In this document: in pieces, positions 6,091-10,175 of the stretch
Numbering within the stretch: position 1 is the stretch's first letter
Layout of the letters: every line of letters begins with the position of its first letter
Source of the DNA: Clostridia bacterium
GTDB taxonomy: Bacteria; Bacillota_A; Clostridia; Lachnospirales; Lachnospiraceae
Assembly (NCBI GenBank): GCA_012515365.1
Contig: JAAYYM010000138.1
Coordinates: 1-10,175, forward strand
Direction: 5' to 3'
DNA: 10,175 nucleotides
Notes under the pieces: model-generated
Seen by the model: the letters and a program-made list of their open reading frames with translations, nothing else
The model's database searches: none
Told to the model about the DNA's origin: nothing
Position numbers and translations under genes: made by a program

Positions 6091-6129
6091 GAGCCTGCAA
6101 ACCCGCATAAATGCTGGATTTGTAGGCTC
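6091..6129 (-). terminator. Probable terminator of guaA
   Basis: GAGCCTGCAAA (6091-6101) and TTTGTAGGCTC (6119-6129) form an 11-bp stem with one G-T mismatch or wobble and a 17-base loop, starting 8 bases beyond the guaA stop. On the minus strand it is followed by TCTTTATGTC, only moderately T-rich, so termination may be partial. The XRE gene on the other strand could also end here, but no T-run follows on that side. Confidence 0.55.
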
Positions 6130-6136
6130 CTGTGTA

Positions 6137-7681
6137 TTATTCAAACTCAATCGTCCCCGGCGGTTTACTCGTCAAATCATAAAATACCCGATTAACTCCC
6201 TTAACCTCATTAATAATCCTGCTCATCACAGTCTGCAGTACCTCAAATGGTATCTCGGCAGCTTCAGCAGTCATAAAGTCTATGGTATTCACTGCTCGCA
6301 GAGCAACCGCATAGTCATAGGTTCTCTCGTCACCCATGACACCCACAGATCTCATGTTTGTCAATGCTGCAAAGTACTGACCAATCGAACGGTCAATACC
6401 AGCCTTAGCGATTTCCTCACGATAGATGGCATCTGCGTCCTGGACGATTCTGCATTTTTCAGGAGTTACCTCACCGATGATACGAATACCAAGGCCCGGA
6501 CCCGGGAATGGCTGACGGAATACAAGCTTTTCTGGGATGCCAAGTTCAAGTCCGGCTTTTCTTACTTCATCTTTGAAAAGATTACGAAGTGGCTCAATGA
6601 TTTCTTTGAAATCAACATAATCCGGAAGACCACCCACATTATGATGCGATTTGATCACAGCAGACTCCCCACCGAGACCGCTCTCTACTACGTCCGGATA
6701 AATAGTTCCCTGTACTAAAAAATCTACAGTTCCAATCTTCTTTGCTTCCTCTTCAAATACTCGAATGAATTCTTCACCGATGATTTTTCTTTTGGCTTCA
6801 GGTTCAATGACACCTGCCAGTTTACTAAAATAACGATCCTGCGCATTAACACGGATAAAGTTTAAGTCATAAGGGCCATTTGGTCCAAACACTTCTTCGA
6901 CCTCATCACCTTCATTTTTTCTTAAAAGACCATGATCGACAAATACACAAGTCAGCTGATTGCCAATTGCTTTTGCAAGCATAACTGCTGCCACTGATGA
7001 GTCCACACCACCGGAAAGCGCACATAATACTTTTCCCTTTCCCACTTTTTCACGAATTGCAGTAATGGAATTTTCTACAAAAGAATCCATTCTCCATGAG
7101 CCATCACAGCCACAGATCGTTCTTACGAAATTATAGAGCATTTCCGTACCATGTTCTGTATGAAGAACCTCTGGATGAAACTGAATGGCATAAAGCTTTT
7201 TCTCTGCATATTCTGCTGCGGCGATTGGACAGTCAGCAGTTGAGGCTGTAACCTTAAATCCAGGTGCTGTTTCTGCGATACGGTCAAAATGGCTCATCCA
7301 GCAGATTTCTTTTTCTGGAATTCCTTTAAAAATAGCAGAAGCGGTATCCACTGTGATTGCTGTTTTTCCATATTCTCCGACTTCCGGTGTGATAACCTTG
7401 CCACCTAATACATGCATCATAAGCTGTGCACCATAGCAAAGTCCTAATACCGGAATCCCTAATTCAAATAATTCTTTTCTATAAGATGGTGAATCCGGTG
7501 CGTAACAACTATTTGGTCCACCCGTTAAGATGATCCCCTTCGGATTCATTTCCTTGATTTTGTCAAGATCGATCTTGTAAGAATAAATTTCACAGTATAC
7601 ATTACATTCTCTGACACGTCTGGCAACTAACTGATTATACTGTCCACCAAAATCCAATACGATAACGGTCTCTTTCTTCAT
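6137..7681 (-). CDS. guaA: GMP synthase (glutamine-hydrolysing)
   Basis: GuaA converts XMP, ATP and glutamine to GMP in the last step of de novo guanine nucleotide synthesis. Start ATG 7681 is chosen because GAGGAGA lies 5 bases upstream and the protein then begins [15 protein letters not shown], as in the family; this gives 514 residues, the normal length. The class I amidotransferase domain (1-190) has the catalytic Cys82 (GLCYGAQ), His169 and Glu171 (FHPEVLH). The ATP-pyrophosphatase domain has its P-loop SGGVDSS at 223-229. The C-terminal dimerisation domain carries [16 protein letters not shown] and the conserved end KPPGTIEFE. Everything needed for activity is present. It is a housekeeping gene with its own promoter. 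Its 3' end faces the mobile remnants, and guaA 3' ends are known insertion sites for integrative elements. Confidence 0.97.
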   Translation of the reverse strand: MKKETVIVLDFGGQYNQLVARRVRECNVYCEIYSYKIDLDKIKEMNPKGIILTGGPNSCYAPDSPSYRKELFELGIPVLGLCYGAQLMMHVLGGKVITPEVGEYGKTAITVDTASAIFKGIPEKEICWMSHFDRIAETAPGFKVTASTADCPIAAAEYAEKKLYAIQFHPEVLHTEHGTEMLYNFVRTICGCDGSWRMDSFVENSITAIREKVGKGKVLCALSGGVDSSVAAVMLAKAIGNQLTCVFVDHGLLRKNEGDEVEEVFGPNGPYDLNFIRVNAQDRYFSKLAGVIEPEAKRKIIGEEFIRVFEEEAKKIGTVDFLVQGTIYPDVVESGLGGESAVIKSHHNVGGLPDYVDFKEIIEPLRNLFKDEVRKAGLELGIPEKLVFRQPFPGPGLGIRIIGEVTPEKCRIVQDADAIYREEIAKAGIDRSIGQYFAALTNMRSVGVMGDERTYDYAVALRAVNTIDFMTAEAAEIPFEVLQTVMSRIINEVKGVNRVFYDLTSKPPGTIEFE

Positions 7682-7697
7682 TCTGTCTCCTCTTTCA

Positions 7698-7715
7698 CAC
7701 AGTGTTTTCACCGTG
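7698..7715 (-). promoter_or_regulatory. Small hairpin in the guaA leader
   Basis: Minus-strand CACGGTG-AAAA-CACTGTG forms a 7-bp stem (one G-U pair) with a tetraloop, ending 5 bases before the GAGGAGA ribosome site. It is too small and lacks the conserved core of a purine riboswitch. It may affect initiation or mRNA stability, or mean nothing. Confidence 0.35.
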
Positions 7716-7741
7716 ATTAAAATATTCATCTAACATGAATC

Positions 7742-7770
7742 ATTATAAAGAAAAACGCATAATTATACAA
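7742..7770 (-). promoter_or_regulatory. Promoter of guaA
   Basis: On the minus strand, TTGTAT (7770-7765) and a perfect TATAAT (7747-7742) are spaced by 17 bases, about 60 bases upstream of the guaA start. It lies in the roughly 100-base gap after the MATE gene, so guaA can be transcribed on its own even if the MATE operon also reads through. Confidence 0.6.
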
Positions 7771-7784
7771 GTAATTTCCGTGCA

Positions 7785-9140
7785 TCAGCCATTTCGCTCT
7801 GCAATATACTTTTCCTTCCACGTCCCTTTCACAAAACGAATTACAAATACAATTGCTCTAAACAGCCAGTCTATAATCATTGCAATCCAAACTCCTACAA
7901 TATTCAGATCGAGAACCTTCACGAATAGATAGCTGAAACCGATTCTAAATACCCACATAGAAAATATGGAAAGGGTCATCGTAAATTTAACATCATTCGA
8001 CGCACGTAGTGTATTTGGCAATACAAATGATTCCGGCCAGAAAAGTGCCGCACAGACTGCATGCCAGTATATCAAGGTCTTTGTTGCCTCTGCTGCCTGA
8101 TCAGACAATTGATACATTTGTACAATCAATGGAGCAAATAGAATTAATACAAAACTGATGATACTCATATAAATATGTATTTTAATCATTAATTTTTTTG
8201 TATAATATTTGACCTGTTCAAAATCCCCTGCACCAACGCATACCGATGCAACAGATAAAAGTGCCAGCGACAAAGCATTTCCCGGAATAACATTTAGAAT
8301 TGCAACATTTCCGGCGACTGCATTTGCTGCAATTGCATATGTTCCACAAGCAGATACAAGACTTAAAATCAAAATCTTTCCAAGTTGAAAAATACTATTT
8401 TCCAGACCATTTGGGACGCCGATAAAAAGGATCCTACGAATCATTTTCTTATGAAAACGAAACTCAAATTGACGATCCAGATGAATAACATGCTTCTTAT
8501 TAAAAATCATTACCATAATGATCACCGCAGCTACCAGACGTGCAAGTGTTGTTGCGATTGCAGCACCAGCCACTCCGATATGTACCAGATAGATCAGTAT
8601 CGCATTTCCAATGCCATTGATAATATTCATGATCAAAGAAATCCACATAGTGACTTTAGAATTCCCCATTGCTCGAAACAATGCGGCACCACCATTGTAT
8701 AACGCGAGTGGCGGAATAGACAATGCTGTGATGATTAGATAAGTGTTAGCAGCTTCCTTAACATCTGCATCAATCTGTCCAAACACCCTTGTCAGAATAA
8801 AATCCTTCCCTAACAGGTAAACGCCCATGATGAGCAAAGAGGAGACCAATATAAATAGAATTAACTGATTCGCTGCTTTGCAGGCATTCTTCTCATCCTT
8901 TTGTCCCAGATACTGTCCCGCTACGACAGCACCACCAGTAGCAAGTGCACCAAATAGGCCAATTAGCAAAATACTGACATTATCGACTAAAGATACGCCT
9001 GATACTGCTGCCTCACCCACACTTGCAATCATGATAACATCAATCATTCCAACCGCAACTGCCAGAACTTGCTCGACTACAAGTGGGCGAATCAGTTTGT
9101 TCAATGCTTCTTTTGAAAATAACAGATTCTTTTGTTCCAT
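7785..9140 (-). CDS. MATE-family multidrug efflux transporter
   Basis: This 451-residue integral membrane protein has the family's usual length and about 12 hydrophobic segments in two homologous halves. The first half opens with KLIRPLVVEQVLAVAVGMID, then GEAAVSGVSLVDNV, GGAVVAGQYLGQKD and ALFRAMGNSKVTMW; the second half opens with RILFIGVPNGLENSIFQ and has ANAVAGNVA. MATE transporters of this NorM/DinF-like group expel cationic compounds in exchange for sodium or protons; the substrate here cannot be told. The start is 6 bases after the stop of the upstream MATE gene, and its ribosome site (AGAAGG) lies inside that gene's end, so the two form an operon. The MSIISFVLILFAPLIVQMYQ segment and the charged C-terminus (KEKYIAERNG) look complete. 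Confidence 0.9.
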   Translation of the reverse strand: MEQKNLLFSKEALNKLIRPLVVEQVLAVAVGMIDVIMIASVGEAAVSGVSLVDNVSILLIGLFGALATGGAVVAGQYLGQKDEKNACKAANQLILFILVSSLLIMGVYLLGKDFILTRVFGQIDADVKEAANTYLIITALSIPPLALYNGGAALFRAMGNSKVTMWISLIMNIINGIGNAILIYLVHIGVAGAAIATTLARLVAAVIIMVMIFNKKHVIHLDRQFEFRFHKKMIRRILFIGVPNGLENSIFQLGKILILSLVSACGTYAIAANAVAGNVAILNVIPGNALSLALLSVASVCVGAGDFEQVKYYTKKLMIKIHIYMSIISFVLILFAPLIVQMYQLSDQAAEATKTLIYWHAVCAALFWPESFVLPNTLRASNDVKFTMTLSIFSMWVFRIGFSYLFVKVLDLNIVGVWIAMIIDWLFRAIVFVIRFVKGTWKEKYIAERNG

Positions 9141-9146
9141 CTTAGA

Positions 9147-10175
9147 TTAGACCTTCTTCCATTTCTCACTCATAAAGTAAATCCATGCAATCGTTCCTGC
9201 TGTTGCAAATCCGAAAACTGCATTCCACCATATGATTCGATAGTCAAATAATGGCAGATAGCAAAGTGTATATGTGCAGATAACTCTTACAGTAAGAGCA
9301 GATGTCGCCGCAAGTGTAGCGACAAAGCCGTGCCCAGTGCCTTGGAAGACGCCAAACAATGGAAAATAGCTGGCTAACATTAAGAGTAAAAAAGCAGTTA
9401 CCTGTATATGCTGTGTACAATAAACGGCTGCCTGATCACTCAATCCAAAGATTCCGATAATCGGTCCGGTAAAAACAACACATAGGATTGAAATAATGAC
9501 AGTAATCAGTTCTGTTAGTACGATAGTCTGAAGTGCGCCCTTTTTGATTCGTTCGGGTTTACCTGCACCAATATTCTGTCCTGTATAAGTTGCCATTGTG
9601 ACCTGAAAAGCGGTTGCAGGCATAGTCAGATAAGATTCGATTCTTTGCCCTACCGTAAAGGACGCTGTCATAGCCTGTCCATACTGATTCACTGCTCTTT
9701 GAATAAAGAAAAATCCCAATGAAACAATCATTTGCTGCAACGCCATTGGAAATCCAACCCTAAGTGCCTCTGCAGCACGATACGGTTCATATGTGAATTC
9801 TTTAAATTTCCATCGAAAAATCGGATAGCGGCGGTACATATAAAATAATGCTGCAAAAAATGAAACTGCCTGTGAAATATCTGTTGCTATTGCTGCTCCG
9901 GCAGTTCCCATATGAAGCCCTGCGACTAGCCAAAGATCCAATATCACATTTAAAACCGAAGAAATCAGCAGAAAATAGAGTGACGCCTTACTGTCTCCAA
10001 CCGCACGAAGAATCGACGCAATGATATTATACCCAAACTGAAAAATAAGTCCAAGGCAGTAAAAACGAAAATAAATGACTGCCATGTCCAAAAATTCTTC
10101 AGGCACAGCCAGCACATACTTTAAAACCGCACCACAGATCAGGATTCCAACTATCGTTGTGATCAGTCCCATCCC
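9147..10175 (-). CDS. Second MATE-family transporter, N-terminus outside the window
   Basis: At least 342 residues are visible. The frame is still open at the right edge, and a MATE protein is normally about 450 residues, so roughly 100 N-terminal residues lie beyond; the ATG at 10172 is internal. The visible part covers the end of the first half (FRFYCLGLIFQFGYNIIASI, LRAVGDSKASLYF, HMGTAGAAIATDISQAVSFF) and the whole second half (ALRVGFPMALQQMIVSLGFF, FTVGQRIESYLTMPATAF, YTGQNIGAGKPERI, FGVFQGTGHGFVAT). It differs clearly from its downstream neighbour, so the pair is not a fresh duplication. The genes are 6 bases apart and are probably co-transcribed and coupled. Confidence 0.9.
   Translation of the reverse strand, partial: GMGLITTIVGILICGAVLKYVLAVPEEFLDMAVIYFRFYCLGLIFQFGYNIIASILRAVGDSKASLYFLLISSVLNVILDLWLVAGLHMGTAGAAIATDISQAVSFFAALFYMYRRYPIFRWKFKEFTYEPYRAAEALRVGFPMALQQMIVSLGFFFIQRAVNQYGQAMTASFTVGQRIESYLTMPATAFQVTMATYTGQNIGAGKPERIKKGALQTIVLTELITVIISILCVVFTGPIIGIFGLSDQAAVYCTQHIQVTAFLLLMLASYFPLFGVFQGTGHGFVATLAATSALTVRVICTYTLCYLPLFDYRIIWWNAVFGFATAGTIAWIYFMSEKWKKV

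Noticed and set aside
6068..6718. Plus-strand open frame of 216 codons
   Set aside because: It lies antisense to the conserved C-terminal part of guaA, has no family resemblance, and starts within the guaA terminator region.
7682..7784. Purine riboswitch before guaA
   Set aside because: The leader from the predicted promoter is only about 60 bases and contains just a 7-bp hairpin. The three-way junction and conserved core of a guanine aptamer are not there.

Overview
The window looks like a chromosomal segment of a low-GC Gram-positive anaerobe of the class Clostridia, most likely Lachnospiraceae. The reasons are the AT-rich DNA, strong AGGAGG-type ribosome binding sites, the style of the guaA and MATE proteins, an Rpn-type 'GIEQGIEQ' transposase relic, and remnants of a Clostridia-type integrative conjugative element (ICE). 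This placement rests on remembered family resemblance, not on a search.

The window has two halves. The right part (about 6.1-10.2 kb, all minus strand) is ordinary chromosome: two adjacent MATE-family efflux transporters (the upstream one cut by the window edge), then guaA (GMP synthase) with its own promoter and a 3' hairpin. The left part (1 to about 6.0 kb) is a graveyard of mobile DNA. From left to right it holds: the first codons of an unknown minus-strand gene at the edge; an Rpn-family nuclease/transposase pseudogene whose N-terminus is joined directly to its C-terminus; about 500 bases of AT-rich DNA without a gene; a decayed IS91-type transposase C-terminus; three tandem copies (A, B, C) of an uncharacterised ICE-associated domain, with A and C lacking their N-termini; a ParB-like gene cut inside its helix-turn-helix; and then, on the minus strand, fragments of a RadC/JAB protein, a VirB4 conjugation ATPase and a tyrosine integrase.

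The integrase fragment follows an apparently intact excisionase-like gene. That gene has a near-consensus promoter and lies divergent from an intact XRE repressor gene. Repeated operator-like sequences lie over both promoters, so the control switch of the ICE appears preserved although the integrase and conjugation genes it served are broken.

The main observation is how the left half was built. At least five junctions (Rpn N/C, B/C, ParB/RadC, RadC/VirB4, VirB4/integrase) join the middle of one recognisable gene to the middle of another, and several show short shared sequence at the join. This suggests serial deletion of an ICE beside guaA, whose 3' end is a known island insertion site. I see no complete new defence or mobile system. 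The most interesting leads are the three-copy A/B/C family, a TCC-TGA-T stop at the B/C join that could permit +1 frameshifting, and the intact regulatory switch.
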